A stretch of DNA of 64,000 nt from an uncultured Acetatifactor sp. (GTDB taxonomy: Bacteria; Bacillota; Clostridia; Lachnospirales; Lachnospiraceae), in assembly GCA_910583845.1 (NCBI GenBank), contig CAJUAB010000002.1:186001-250000 (forward strand), read 5' to 3'. This document shows, one piece after another, positions 35,574-44,836 of the stretch (the first letter of the stretch is position 1; the number at the start of each line of letters is the position of its first letter). The position numbers and the translations under genes are program-made. The notes below the pieces were generated by a model, which worked only from the letters and a program-made list of their open reading frames with translations, ran no database searches and had not been told where the DNA came from.

Positions 35574-37118
35574 ATGAGCAGGAAACCGATCGTTTTAATG
35601 ATTCTGGACGGCTATGGGCTGAACGAAAAAACCGAGGGCAATGCCGTGGCGCAGGCGAAAAAGCCCAATCTGGATAAACTGATGCAGGAATATCCCTGGG
35701 TGCGGGGCAACGCCAGCGGCATGGCTGTAGGCCTGCCGGAGGGGCAGATGGGAAATTCCGAGGTGGGTCATCTGAATATGGGAGCGGGCCGCATTGTATA
35801 TCAGGAGCTGACCAGGATTACCAAGGAGATCATGGACGGTACTTTCTTTGAGAATCCCGCGCTGCTGAAGGCGGTGGAAAACTGTAAAAAGAACGGCAGC
35901 GCCCTGCACCTCATGGGACTTTTGTCCGACGGCGGCGTACACAGCCATAACACGCATCTGTATGGCCTGCTGGAGCTGGCCAAGCGGCAGGGGCTTGACA
36001 AAGTGTATGTACACTGCTTCCTGGACGGCCGGGATACGCCTCCTGCCAGCGGCAAGGGTTTTGCGGAGGAGCTGGTCGCGGAGATGGAGAAGATCGGCAT
36101 CGGTAAAATCGCTTCCGTCATGGGCCGTTACTATGCCATGGACAGAGACAACAATTATGACAGGGTGAAGCTGGCCTATGACGCCATGACCAGAGGAGAA
36201 GGCCTGACAGCGGCCTGCGGTGTCTGCGGCATTGCGCAGTCCTATGACCGTGAGGAGACGGATGAGTTTGTAAAGCCTACGGTGGCGGTGGAGGACGGCA
36301 GGCCTGTGGCGACGGTTCAGGACGGGGACTCCGTGGTGTTCTTCAACTTCCGTCCGGACCGGGCCAGAGAGATCACCAGGGCTTTCTGCGATGATGATTT
36401 CAAGGGCTTTGACCGCGGGCCCAGAAAGGACATCACTTTCGTCTGCTTTAGTGATTATGATCCCACCATTCCCAACAAGGAAGTGGCGTTCCATAAGGTG
36501 GCGGTGACCAATACCTTCGGAGAGTGGCTGGCCGCCAACAACATGACCCAGGCCAGGATTGCCGAGACCGAGAAATACGCCCATGTGACTTTCTTCTTCA
36601 ACGGGGGCGTGGAGGAGCCCAATCCCGGCGAGGACAGGGTGTTGGTCAATTCTCCCAAGGATGTGGCCACCTATGACCTAAAGCCTCAGATGAGCGCCTA
36701 CGAGGTGTGTGACAGGCTTTGCGAAGCCATCCGCAGCGACAAATATGATGTGATCATCATCAATTTTGCCAACCCCGATATGGTGGGGCATACCGGCGTG
36801 GAGGAAGCTGCCATCAAGGCAGTGGAAGCCGTGGACTCCTGTGTGGGCAGAGCGGTGGAGGCTATAAGGGACGTGGACGGCATCCTGTTCATCTGTGCGG
36901 ATCACGGCAACGCGGAGCAGTTGGTGGACTATGAGAGCGGTGCTCCTTTCACTGCCCACACCACCAATCAGGTGCCCTTCATTCTGGTGAACGCGGACCC
37001 TGCTTACGGTCTGCGGGAGGGCGGCTGCCTGGCGGATATTATTCCCACATTGATCGAACTCATGGGCAGGGAGCAGCCCGCCGAGATGACGGGTAAGAGC
37101 CTGCTGGTCAGGAAATAA
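35574..37118 (+). CDS. gpmI: 2,3-bisphosphoglycerate-independent phosphoglycerate mutase
   Basis: This 514-residue, Mn-dependent glycolytic enzyme has the phosphatase-domain metal site D12-G-Y-G and catalytic S62 in GQMGNSEVGHLNMGAGR. The C-terminal metal motifs FICADHGNAEQ and APFTAHTTNQVP are intact. The ATG at 35574 follows GGAGG. Neighbouring the Mn-type CDF gene may be meaningful, because this enzyme depends on Mn2+. Ends at the terminator at 37138. Confidence 0.98.
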   Translation: MSRKPIVLMILDGYGLNEKTEGNAVAQAKKPNLDKLMQEYPWVRGNASGMAVGLPEGQMGNSEVGHLNMGAGRIVYQELTRITKEIMDGTFFENPALLKAVENCKKNGSALHLMGLLSDGGVHSHNTHLYGLLELAKRQGLDKVYVHCFLDGRDTPPASGKGFAEELVAEMEKIGIGKIASVMGRYYAMDRDNNYDRVKLAYDAMTRGEGLTAACGVCGIAQSYDREETDEFVKPTVAVEDGRPVATVQDGDSVVFFNFRPDRAREITRAFCDDDFKGFDRGPRKDITFVCFSDYDPTIPNKEVAFHKVAVTNTFGEWLAANNMTQARIAETEKYAHVTFFFNGGVEEPNPGEDRVLVNSPKDVATYDLKPQMSAYEVCDRLCEAIRSDKYDVIIINFANPDMVGHTGVEEAAIKAVEAVDSCVGRAVEAIRDVDGILFICADHGNAEQLVDYESGAPFTAHTTNQVPFILVNADPAYGLREGGCLADIIPTLIELMGREQPAEMTGKSLLVRK

Positions 37119-37137
37119 GGCAAAGCGCGTAAGGCGG

Positions 37138-37173
37138 GGAAAAGGGTAAGTACATAGCTGCTTACCCTTTTCC
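37138..37173 (+). terminator. Intrinsic terminator after gpmI
   Basis: A 13-base-pair stem (37138-37150 with 37161-37173) with a ten-base loop; the 3' arm contains TTTT. Confidence 0.75.
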
Positions 37174-37202
37174 AGACATAAACGGAGGAAGGAGAGGGAT
37201 GT

Positions 37203-38225
37203 ATGGCAAAGGTAACATTGGGGAAAACGGGGATCACGGTGGAAAAAAACGCTTTCGGAGCGCTGCCGGTGCAGCGGATTGACAGGCAGGAGGCAGTCAG
37301 ACTGCTGCGCAGGGCCTATGACGGGGGAATCACCTTCTTTGACACTGCCAGATGGTACACGGACAGCGAGGAGAAAGTGGGAGAGGCTTTTGCGGGCATG
37401 CGGGAAAAGGTGTATATCGCTACCAAGACCGGAGCTTTGAACGCGGCGGATTTCCAGAAGGATCTGGAGACCTCCCTGCGCAATCTGCGGACGGATTATA
37501 TTGATATTTACCAGTTCCACAATCCCGCCTTCTGCCCCAGGCCGGAGGACGGCAGCGGATTGTATGAGGCCATGCTGAAGGCCCGGGATCAGGGCAAGGT
37601 GCGTCATATCGGCATTACCAACCACAGGCTGAACGTGGCCCGGGAGGCGGTGGAGAGCGGGCTGTATGAGACTTTGCAGTTTCCGTTCTGCTATCTGGCC
37701 GCGGAACAGGATATGGAGCTGGTGAAGAAAACGGCGGAGGCGGACATGGGCTTTATCGCCATGAAAGCGTTGTCAGGGGGGCTGATTACCAATTCCGCGG
37801 CAGCTTACGCCTACCTGGCGCAGTATGAGAATGTACTTCCCATATGGGGGATTCAGCGGGAGTCGGAGCTTAATGAGTTTCTGTCCTATATAGGACAGCC
37901 CCCGGTGATGGACGGGGAGCTGGAAGCCGTGATTGCCCGGGACAGGCAGGAGCTGCAAGGAGATTTTTGCAGAGGCTGCGGCTACTGCATGCCCTGCCCT
38001 GTGGGCATAGAGATCAACAATATGGCCAGAATGAGCCTGATGATCCGGCGCGCGCCCTCCGAGGCCCAGCTGACGCCCGAGATGCAGGAGAAGATGCATA
38101 AGATCAAGGAATGTCTGCACTGCGGCAAATGCAGGAGTAAATGTCCTTACGGTCTGGACACGCCTGCGCTGCTTGCGAAAAACTATCAGGATTATCTGGA
38201 GATTCTGGCCGGCAAGGCGTATTGA
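37203..38225 (+). CDS. Aldo/keto reductase with C-terminal 2[4Fe-4S] domain
   Basis: This 340-residue protein has an AKR barrel (residues 1-240: FFDTARWYTDSEEKVGEAF, ATKTGA, DIYQFHNP, so the D/Y/K/H tetrad is present) and a ferredoxin-like C-terminus with two cysteine clusters (CRGCGYCMPCP and CLHCGKCRSKCP). Such fusions are common in Clostridia and probably link NAD(P)H to ferredoxin-type electron transfer; the substrate is unknown. The start has a long GGAGGAAGGAGAGGG purine tract. Confidence 0.93.
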   Translation: MAKVTLGKTGITVEKNAFGALPVQRIDRQEAVRLLRRAYDGGITFFDTARWYTDSEEKVGEAFAGMREKVYIATKTGALNAADFQKDLETSLRNLRTDYIDIYQFHNPAFCPRPEDGSGLYEAMLKARDQGKVRHIGITNHRLNVAREAVESGLYETLQFPFCYLAAEQDMELVKKTAEADMGFIAMKALSGGLITNSAAAYAYLAQYENVLPIWGIQRESELNEFLSYIGQPPVMDGELEAVIARDRQELQGDFCRGCGYCMPCPVGIEINNMARMSLMIRRAPSEAQLTPEMQEKMHKIKECLHCGKCRSKCPYGLDTPALLAKNYQDYLEILAGKAY

Positions 38226-38365
38226 ACCGTGATATTTTGTGAAAAAATAAAGTTTACAGATACAACTTTGTGACAGCGCGGTGGGAAAATGAAACCGTAA
38301 CAAAGGCGGAGACCGCCGGGGCATGCTTGACACACGCTCCGGGCATGATGGAAGGAACAGAGGAT

Positions 38366-39379
38366 ATGCGGCAGAGGAATGGGGACAGGAGACAGCAGAG
38401 AATTTTTCAGGCAGTGGCATTGGGGGCGGCATGGGTCTGCATCGCGCTGTGCCTGATCCAGCTGGCTCAGGTAAGGGGACAGCTGAGAGAACAGAGGGAA
38501 CTGATCAGCCGCACCTGCAATATGGTGCAGATGTACCACGCGGATGTCACGGGCGGACAGGACAGCGGAAGTGAGTGGCAGATCAGTCACGGCGCGGCGG
38601 ACGCGGTGACGGTGGGCACCCTTTCGATCTCCTACGCGGAGAGATGCGCCCTGGATCATGTGGACAGCCCTCAGGAGCGAAACAGCCGACAGGTGCTGGA
38701 GAGACTGGAGGAATTGGGACAGTGGGATGAGCGGATCGCCGCAATCTCTCAGAACAGCGGAGCGTATCCGGAACGCCTGCTGGAAGCGCTGGCCAACAAT
38801 CCCGAGATGGCGGACTTTGCAAAGGGCTGGCTGACCGCGGAGCACAGAGCCGCCGGAGGTCTGACGGAGAGCGAGAAAGAAGAGGAGTTTCCGCTTTTTC
38901 TGCAATGGGACCCCCGATGGGGATATGCCCCCTATGGGGATGACAGCTGTATTGCCGTTTCCGGCTGCGGTCCCACCTGCCTGTCCATGGCGTTATACTA
39001 TCTCACGGGGGACGAGAGTCTGACTCCGGATGTGATCGCTGCCTACAGTATGGAGAAAGGATATTATTTGTCCGGAACAGGCACATTGTGGGCACTGATG
39101 GAGGATGTGGCTCCCTGGTACGGCGTGGGAGTAAGCCAGCCCTCCGCCACGGAGTGGGAGATGAAGGCGGCGTTGGATGACGGGAAGGTGCTGATTCTCT
39201 CCATGAGGCCGGGAGATTTCACGGCGGGGGGACACTTTATCGTGATTTACGGTTATGATCAGGATGGCTTTCTGGTCAATGATCCCAACTGTGTGGCCCG
39301 CAGCCGCATGAGATGGACCTACGACCAGATTTGCAGGCAGATCAAGCAGCTGTGGGTTTTTGAAAAGGAATCGTGTTGA
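38366..39379 (+). CDS. Membrane-anchored C39-like cysteine protease
   Basis: This 337-residue protein has an N-terminal membrane helix (about 13-33), a coiled/variable stalk (35-180) and a C39-type peptidase domain: catalytic C201 in SGCGPTCLSMAL, H290 in GGHFIVIYGYD and the following LVNDPN. It faces outward. Homologues are annotated as C39-family or papain-like proteases without known substrate. The ATG at 38366 follows GGAAGGA; the frame is open upstream from a GTG at 38270. Confidence 0.85.
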   Translation: MRQRNGDRRQQRIFQAVALGAAWVCIALCLIQLAQVRGQLREQRELISRTCNMVQMYHADVTGGQDSGSEWQISHGAADAVTVGTLSISYAERCALDHVDSPQERNSRQVLERLEELGQWDERIAAISQNSGAYPERLLEALANNPEMADFAKGWLTAEHRAAGGLTESEKEEEFPLFLQWDPRWGYAPYGDDSCIAVSGCGPTCLSMALYYLTGDESLTPDVIAAYSMEKGYYLSGTGTLWALMEDVAPWYGVGVSQPSATEWEMKAALDDGKVLILSMRPGDFTAGGHFIVIYGYDQDGFLVNDPNCVARSRMRWTYDQICRQIKQLWVFEKESC

Positions 39380-39390
39380 GATGCATAAAC

Positions 39391-39460
39391 GGCCTCCTTA
39401 CCGGAGATACTTTCCACATTGATATATGCGGATTGGTACTTTCGTAAAGGAGGCGTTTTT
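39391..39460 (+). promoter_or_regulatory. Terminator/attenuator-like hairpin covering the eno ribosome site
   Basis: CCTCCTT (39393-39399) is complementary to AAGGAGG (39447-39453), the ribosome site of eno. The 3' arm is followed by a T-run (39455-39460) directly before the ATG. The same fold could end upstream transcription or hide the ribosome site. Confidence 0.5.
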
Positions 39461-39461
39461 T

Positions 39462-40775
39462 ATGATATTTTTGGAGATTGTGAGTGTCCGTGGGCGGGAA
39501 ATTCTGGATTCAAGGGGAAATCCCACGGTGGAGGCAGAGGTTGCGGTCAGGGACAGGGTGAGCGGCCATATTCACACGGGTCTGGCGGCTGTGCCCTCCG
39601 GTGCCAGCACCGGGCGCTTCGAGGCGGTGGAACTGAGGGACGCGCAGCCTAGGTATTTCGGGCTGGGGGTCCGCAACGCAGTGAAGAACATCAATGAGAA
39701 ATTGTCCCCCCTGCTCTGCGGCCGCAACGCCCTGGAGCAGATTCAGATCGACAGTCTGATGGTGGAGGCGGACGGCACGGACAACAAGGCGAATCTGGGG
39801 GCCAACGCAATTCTGGCGGTGTCTCTGGCCTGCGCCAGGGCGGCGGCCTGCGCGCTGCATATTCCGCTGTACCGTTATCTGGGCGGCACCTCCGCACGGC
39901 GCATGCCCGTTCCCATGATGAATATATTGAACGGCGGAAAACATGCCGCTAACACCGTGGACTTTCAGGAGTTCATGATCATGCCCGTGCAGGCGGAGAG
40001 CTTTGCGGAGGGACTGCGGATCTGCGCGGAGATTTACCACAATCTGAAGGGACTGCTGCAGGAGCAGGGCCTGTCCACCGGGGTGGGGGATGAGGGCGGC
40101 TTCGCGCCGGATCTGCCGGACGCGGAGAGCGTGCTGGAGTATATTATGGACGCGATTGGCGCCGCGGGCTATACGCCGGGGCAGGACATCAGGATCGCGC
40201 TGGACGTGGCCAGCAGCGAGCTCTACAATGAAAAGACCGGGATGTATCACTTTCCCGGGGAGAGCCGGTTGAAGAGCCAGGAGGTGATCCGGGATACCCA
40301 GGAGATGATCGCCTATTATGAGCGGCTGATGGAGCGCTTCCCCATCTATTCCATCGAAGACGGCCTGGCGGAGGATGACTGGGACGGATGGCAGCTGATG
40401 ACCCAGCGCATCGGAGAGAGGGTGCAGCTGGTGGGAGACGATCTGTTTGTGACCAATGTCAAGCGTCTGGACGCGGGAATCCAGCTGCATGTGGCCAATG
40501 CCATCCTGGTGAAGGTCAACCAGATCGGAACGCTGACGGAGGCTATGGAAGCGGTGGAACTGGCCAAAAGGAACGGGTACCACGCCGTGATTTCCCACCG
40601 CTCCGGAGAGACGGAGGACACGACCATAGCGGATATCGCCGTGGCTATGAACACAGGGCAGATCAAGACCGGCGCGCCCTGCCGCAGCGACCGTGTGGCA
40701 AAATACAACCGTCTGCTGCGCATCGAGGAGGAACTAAACGGCTATGGCTGCTATATGGACCCGGGACGGCGGTAG
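39462..40775 (+). CDS. eno: Enolase
   Basis: This 437-residue glycolytic enzyme converts 2-phosphoglycerate to PEP. Signatures: EILDSRGNPTVEAEV, VPSGASTGRFEA, QEFMIMP, SIEDGLAEDDWDGW, GDDLFVTN, VKVNQIGTLTEA and SHRSGETEDTTIAD, with all catalytic Glu/Lys/His residues visible. The start at 39462 follows AAAGGAGG. gpmI and eno are consecutive glycolytic steps, here split by two unrelated genes. Confidence 0.98.
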   Translation: MIFLEIVSVRGREILDSRGNPTVEAEVAVRDRVSGHIHTGLAAVPSGASTGRFEAVELRDAQPRYFGLGVRNAVKNINEKLSPLLCGRNALEQIQIDSLMVEADGTDNKANLGANAILAVSLACARAAACALHIPLYRYLGGTSARRMPVPMMNILNGGKHAANTVDFQEFMIMPVQAESFAEGLRICAEIYHNLKGLLQEQGLSTGVGDEGGFAPDLPDAESVLEYIMDAIGAAGYTPGQDIRIALDVASSELYNEKTGMYHFPGESRLKSQEVIRDTQEMIAYYERLMERFPIYSIEDGLAEDDWDGWQLMTQRIGERVQLVGDDLFVTNVKRLDAGIQLHVANAILVKVNQIGTLTEAMEAVELAKRNGYHAVISHRSGETEDTTIADIAVAMNTGQIKTGAPCRSDRVAKYNRLLRIEEELNGYGCYMDPGRR

Positions 40776-40804
40776 TGTGAGTTTGAGAAAATAAGAAAAA
40801 ATAC

Positions 40805-40833
40805 TTGCGCACCTGGAAAATATATGCTACAAT
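40805..40833 (+). promoter_or_regulatory. Promoter of secG
   Basis: TTGCGC (40805-40810), 17 bases, TACAAT (40828-40833). Confidence 0.7.
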
Positions 40834-40901
40834 CATTTTTGTTTGGCACATCATTGTGCATGTGGACTGTGATTTTTATCGGATGAACGAAAAGAGGTAT
40901 C

Positions 40902-41144
40902 ATGATGGGAATACTGAGAGGTATACTGACAGTCTTGTTTATATTTGATTGTATAGCACTGGTGGTTGTAGTTCTGATGCAGGAGGGCAAGGCAGCGGGC
41001 CTTGGCGCGATCAGCGGCGCGGCGGAGACCTATTGGGGTAAGAATAAGGGACGTTCCATGGAAGGGATGCTGGTGAAGCTCACAAAGATCCTGGCTGTGG
41101 CATTTATCCTTTTTGCCGTGGTACTGAACCTGAATGTATTTTAA
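40902..41144 (+). CDS. secG: Preprotein translocase subunit SecG
   Basis: This 80-residue protein has two membrane helices (about 6-25 and 58-78) and the SecG loop motif QEGKAAGLGAISGAAETYWG. SecG assists SecYE. The length is normal. It is followed by a terminator, then rnr and smpB; this secG-rnr-smpB-ssrA order is conserved in Firmicutes. Confidence 0.95.
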   Translation: MMGILRGILTVLFIFDCIALVVVVLMQEGKAAGLGAISGAAETYWGKNKGRSMEGMLVKLTKILAVAFILFAVVLNLNVF

Positions 41145-41153
41145 TGGCGGAAG

Positions 41154-41184
41154 AAAACACCCTTGCTGATCAAGGGTGTTTTTT
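41154..41184 (+). terminator. Terminator between secG and rnr
   Basis: AAAACACCCTT (41154-41164) pairs with AAGGGTGTTTT (41172-41182) and TT follows. Some read-through into rnr is likely, because no promoter is visible before rnr. Confidence 0.85.
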
Positions 41185-41251
41185 AAACGCTTTGTATGAC
41201 GGTGGATCGGAGCAAATTTCCTATGTCCACGATACGCGGATAGGGGCAGAT

Positions 41252-43681
41252 ATGGAGGATATGGAGATAACGGCAGAAAACAGAAAAGACAGAATATGCG
41301 AGCTTATGTCGGATCAGCAGTATGTTCCCATGAAGGAAAAGGAACTGGCCATGCTGCTGCAGGTGTCCCGGGAGGACCGCCAGGAACTGCGCAGGCTGCT
41401 GGAGGAGCTGCTGACGGAGGGACGGCTGACAGTCGATGCCCGGGGAAAATACAAAAAAGCGGACGGGCACACCCTCACAGGCACATTTATCAGCCATGGC
41501 AAGGGCTTTGGCTTTGTGGAGATCGAGGGCCGGGAAGACGATCTGTTCATACCTGCCGGGATGACGGAAGGCGCGCTGCACGGCGACACGGTACAGGTGG
41601 TTCTGACACAGGAATCGGACATCGGCGGCAGGCAGCGCTCGGTGGCATCGGACGGCGGACGGTGTTCGGAGGCATCGGATGGCAGGCAGCGCTCGGAGGC
41701 ATCGAACGGCGGCCGATGGCAGGAGAACAGAGCGGCTGATCGGCCTGCCCCCCAGACTGCGGCTCGGGATTCCGCCCGAGCTTCTGTTCGAGTTCCTGCC
41801 CGAGCACACGCTCGTGTTACCGCCCGTGTGCTGCGGATTTTAAAGCGCGGTTTCACACAGTTGGTGGGCACATACCAGAACCAGAAATCCGGAAATTACG
41901 GGTTTGTGGTGCCGGATAATTCCCGGATGCCTCAGGACGTCTATGTGCCCCGGGAGAGGTCCAAAGGGGCCGTCACCGGGCATAAGGTGGTGGTGGAGAT
42001 CACGGATTACGGCGGCAGTGACCGCAGCCCGGAGGGGAAGGTGGTGGAAATCCTGGGGCATGTGAATGACCCGGGGGTGGATATCCTCTCCATAGTGCGG
42101 GGCTATGAACTGCCGGAGAGCTTTTCCGAAAAGGTGCTGAGCCAGGCGGAGCGGGTGGCGGGAGAGGTCACTTCGGCGGACAGGGCCGGACGCCGGGACC
42201 TGCGGGATCAGCTGCTGATCACCATAGACGGTGAGGACGCGAAGGATCTGGACGATGCGGTGAGTGTGACCTTTGACGGACAGTTTTACCGTCTGGGAGT
42301 TCATATCGCGGATGTGACCAACTACGTACAGGAGGGATCGGCGCTGGACCGGGAGGCTCTTAAGCGGGGCACCAGCGTATATCTGGTGGACCGGGTGATT
42401 CCCATGCTGCCTCACGCGCTGTCCAATGGCATCTGCTCCCTGAACGCCGGAGAGGACCGGCTGGCTCTGAGCTGTCTGATGACCGTGGACCCCAAAGGCA
42501 ATATCGCGGACTATGAGCTCTGCGAGTCTGTGATCCGGGTGCGTCATCGCATGTCCTACACCGGCGTAAAGCGCCTGCTCACGGAAGAAAACCTGACAGA
42601 GAAAGATCCGTCCTTTGAAAAGTACGGGGAAATTCTGCCCATGCTTAAGGAGATGGAGACTCTGTCCGGGCTGCTGCGGGAAAAGAGGCGGGAGAGGGGC
42701 GGCATTGATTTTGACTTTCCGGAGTGCAAGATCCTGCTGGATGACCGGGGAGTGCCCCGGGAGATCCGTCCCTATGAGCGCAATGTGGCTACCAGGATGA
42801 TTGAGGATTTCATGCTGGCGGCCAATGAGACCGTTGCCCAGCATTTTTACTGGCAGGAACTGCCTTTTGTTTATCGGGTGCATGAGGCTCCGGATCAGGA
42901 CAAGATACAGAAACTGGCGGCATTTCTTTACAATTTCGGATATTATATGAAGAATGTCGGTCAGATGGGAGGCCGGGCGGCGGGAGAACGGGGAGCCGCC
43001 CGTAAAGGCGGAGGGAGCGGCAGGGCGGCAGACAAAAGGGGAGAACGCGGTCAGGCCGCCGCTATCCATCCCAAGGAGATTCAAAAGCTCCTGCGGAAGG
43101 TGGAGGATACCCCGGAGGAGGCCATGATCAGCAGATTGACTTTGCGGAGCATGAAGCAGGCGAAATACAGCACCGAGAACAGCGGTCATTTTGGTCTGGC
43201 CTGCATGTACTATTGCCATTTTACCTCCCCCATAAGGCGCTACCCGGATTTACAGATTCACCGTATTATCAAGGAACAGCTGCGGGGACGGCTGAATGAG
43301 GAAAGGATCAGCCACTACCGGTCCCTTCTGCCGGAGGTGGCAAAGGAGTCGTCCAGACTGGAGCGCCGGGCCGATGAGGCGGAGCGGGAGACCGATAAAC
43401 TGAAGAAAGTGCAGTATATGGAGGAGCGTCTGGGTGAGGTATTTGAGGGAGTGGTGTCCGGCATAACTGCCTGGGGCATCTATGTGGAGCTTCCCAACAC
43501 CGTGGAGGGACTGGTGCATGTGTCCCGTCTGCCGGGGGATTATTATTGTTATCATGAGGAGACCTATGAGATGGTGGGTGAGACAACAGGGCGTACCTTC
43601 AGTCTGGGGCAGCCGGTGACCGTGCAGGCAGTCGGTGCTGACCGCCTGCTGCGCACCATTGATTTTGATCTGGCGGAGTAA
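41252..43681 (+). CDS. rnr: Ribonuclease R
   Basis: This 809-residue 3'-5' exoribonuclease has an N-terminal HTH, two cold-shock domains, the RNB domain (ITIDGEDAKDLDDAVSV, with its Asp cluster) and a C-terminal S1 domain. Two low-complexity insertions stand out: 41617-41830 between the cold-shock domains (Arg/Ser/Ala/Gly-rich) and 42955-43075 inside RNB (Gly/Ala/Arg-rich). The start at 41252 was chosen because the frame further upstream, back to the secG stop, contains a terminator. Confidence 0.94.
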   Translation: MEDMEITAENRKDRICELMSDQQYVPMKEKELAMLLQVSREDRQELRRLLEELLTEGRLTVDARGKYKKADGHTLTGTFISHGKGFGFVEIEGREDDLFIPAGMTEGALHGDTVQVVLTQESDIGGRQRSVASDGGRCSEASDGRQRSEASNGGRWQENRAADRPAPQTAARDSARASVRVPARAHARVTARVLRILKRGFTQLVGTYQNQKSGNYGFVVPDNSRMPQDVYVPRERSKGAVTGHKVVVEITDYGGSDRSPEGKVVEILGHVNDPGVDILSIVRGYELPESFSEKVLSQAERVAGEVTSADRAGRRDLRDQLLITIDGEDAKDLDDAVSVTFDGQFYRLGVHIADVTNYVQEGSALDREALKRGTSVYLVDRVIPMLPHALSNGICSLNAGEDRLALSCLMTVDPKGNIADYELCESVIRVRHRMSYTGVKRLLTEENLTEKDPSFEKYGEILPMLKEMETLSGLLREKRRERGGIDFDFPECKILLDDRGVPREIRPYERNVATRMIEDFMLAANETVAQHFYWQELPFVYRVHEAPDQDKIQKLAAFLYNFGYYMKNVGQMGGRAAGERGAARKGGGSGRAADKRGERGQAAAIHPKEIQKLLRKVEDTPEEAMISRLTLRSMKQAKYSTENSGHFGLACMYYCHFTSPIRRYPDLQIHRIIKEQLRGRLNEERISHYRSLLPEVAKESSRLERRADEAERETDKLKKVQYMEERLGEVFEGVVSGITAWGIYVELPNTVEGLVHVSRLPGDYYCYHEETYEMVGETTGRTFSLGQPVTVQAVGADRLLRTIDFDLAE

Positions 43682-43717
43682 ACCGGACTCAGCGGGGCCG
43701 GAAAGGAAGGTGAGAAT

Positions 43718-44188
43718 ATGGCAAAACAGAAAGAAAAACAGAAACTGATCGCCAACAACAAAAAAGCCTATCACGACTATTTTATAGAGGAGAACTATGA
43801 GGCGGGCATCGCCCTCCACGGTACGGAAGTCAAGTCCATGCGCCAGGGAAAATGCAGCATCAAGGAGTCCTTTATCCGCATAGAAAACGGCGAGGTTTAT
43901 GTATACGGCATGCATGTGAGTCCCTATGAGAAGGGAAATATCTTCAACAAGGACCCTCTTCGGGTCAAAAAACTCCTGCTTCACCGATATGAGATCAACA
44001 AGCTCTCCGGCAAGGTGGCCGAGAAGGGGTTGACTCTTGTGCCGCTGCAGGTGTATTTCAAGGAGGGAAAAGTCAAGGTGGAGATCGGGCTGGCAAGGGG
44101 TAAGAAACTGTACGACAAGCGCCAGGACATCGCCAAAAAGGATCAGCGCAGGGAGGCGGAGAAGGATTTCAAAGTAAAAAATCTTTAG
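43718..44188 (+). CDS. smpB: SsrA-binding protein SmpB
   Basis: This 156-residue tmRNA-binding protein has IANNKKAYHDYFIEENYEAG, GTEVKSMRQGKCSIKESF and a C-terminal DKRQDIAKKDQRREAEKDF tail. It carries tmRNA to stalled ribosomes. GGAAGGTGAG precedes the ATG. ssrA follows at once. Confidence 0.98.
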   Translation: MAKQKEKQKLIANNKKAYHDYFIEENYEAGIALHGTEVKSMRQGKCSIKESFIRIENGEVYVYGMHVSPYEKGNIFNKDPLRVKKLLLHRYEINKLSGKVAEKGLTLVPLQVYFKEGKVKVEIGLARGKKLYDKRQDIAKKDQRREAEKDFKVKNL

Positions 44189-44200
44189 TTCTTTATTTAC

Positions 44201-44229
44201 TTGCCAAAGGCCGCGGAAGATGCTATAAT
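44201..44229 (+). promoter_or_regulatory. Promoter of ssrA
   Basis: TTGCCA (44201-44206), 17 bases, TATAAT (44224-44229) with an upstream TG. Confidence 0.8.
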
Positions 44230-44286
44230 AAGAGTGCCTGTTAAGGGCAATAAGCAATATTTCCCGGATTTCCGGGGAACAGATCA

Positions 44287-44674
44287 GGGGTAGTAAAGGT
44301 TTCGACAGGGGTCCTGCAGCTGGAGAAGCTATCCGTTGCGACACGTTAATCGCACAATTAAACTAAACGCTGAAGACAATAATCAGTTAGCATTCGCAGC
44401 TTAACAAGCTGTGAGTGACGTCGCCTCAGGCGGCTTGTCCGGTCCGGAGCACCCACACTCCGGAGCCCGGGCATCGACTATGTGGGAAACGACGCGCGGT
44501 AAGCTTTGCCCGCGCGGGCGTAGCATGAAGCTACCGATCCGGTTGGGGAGTCTGTTCGCCAGCCGGTGAGGAAAGGGCGGTTTGCGCAAAGCGCGGGCCG
44601 CGGAATAACAGACTATGATAGTAGAAGGACAGGGAATGGGCTTTTGGACACGGGTTCGACTCCCGTCTACTCCA
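44287..44674 (+). ncRNA. ssrA: tmRNA
   Basis: The 5' end GGGGTAG pairs with CTACTCC at the 3' end to form the acceptor stem, and the T-arm GGGTTCGACTCCC is present near 44652. The tag frame starts at GCT (44369) and encodes AEDNNQLAFAA before TAA (44402-44404). The 3' CCA is not encoded. The 5' boundary is set by the acceptor stem; the promoter lies about 50 bases further up, implying a trimmed leader. Confidence 0.96.
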
Positions 44675-44730
44675 TTCTTACGGCGACATGGCGGAGTCGA
44701 ACCCGCAGGTTCCGACTCCCGTCTACTCCA
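44657..44730 (+). repeat. Duplicated ssrA 3' end (attachment-site-like)
   Basis: An 18-base segment of the ssrA 3' end (44657-44674) recurs exactly at 44713-44730. Between them, 44693-44705 is the reverse complement of 44651-44663 (the T-arm). Duplicated tmRNA 3' ends are the usual trace of integrase-mediated insertion. No integrase gene is present. Confidence 0.6.
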
Positions 44731-44788
44731 GGATGACCGTTTTCCAGGGCGTGTCGATCAGGGGTGGAGCACAGAAAACAGGCGAAAG

Positions 44789-44836
44789 TATGCCAGGTTA
44801 AGAGCGGCTATTACCAGCCGTCCTTAACCTGGCATA
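44789..44836 (+). terminator. Large hairpin downstream of ssrA
   Basis: A 14-base-pair stem (44789-44802 with 44823-44836) encloses a second stem CGGCT/AGCCG. Only a weak T-run follows, so it is a probable but not certain terminator. Confidence 0.55.

Noticed and set aside
41144..41251. rnr start at the ATG overlapping the secG stop
   Set aside because: The first 36 codons would run through a strong terminator; the ATG at 41252 lies beyond it.
41840..43219. Long open frame (459 codons) on the minus strand across rnr
   Set aside because: It is antisense to a complete RNase R gene with intact motifs, has no ribosome site and its translation looks like a shadow frame rich in His, Gln and Pro.
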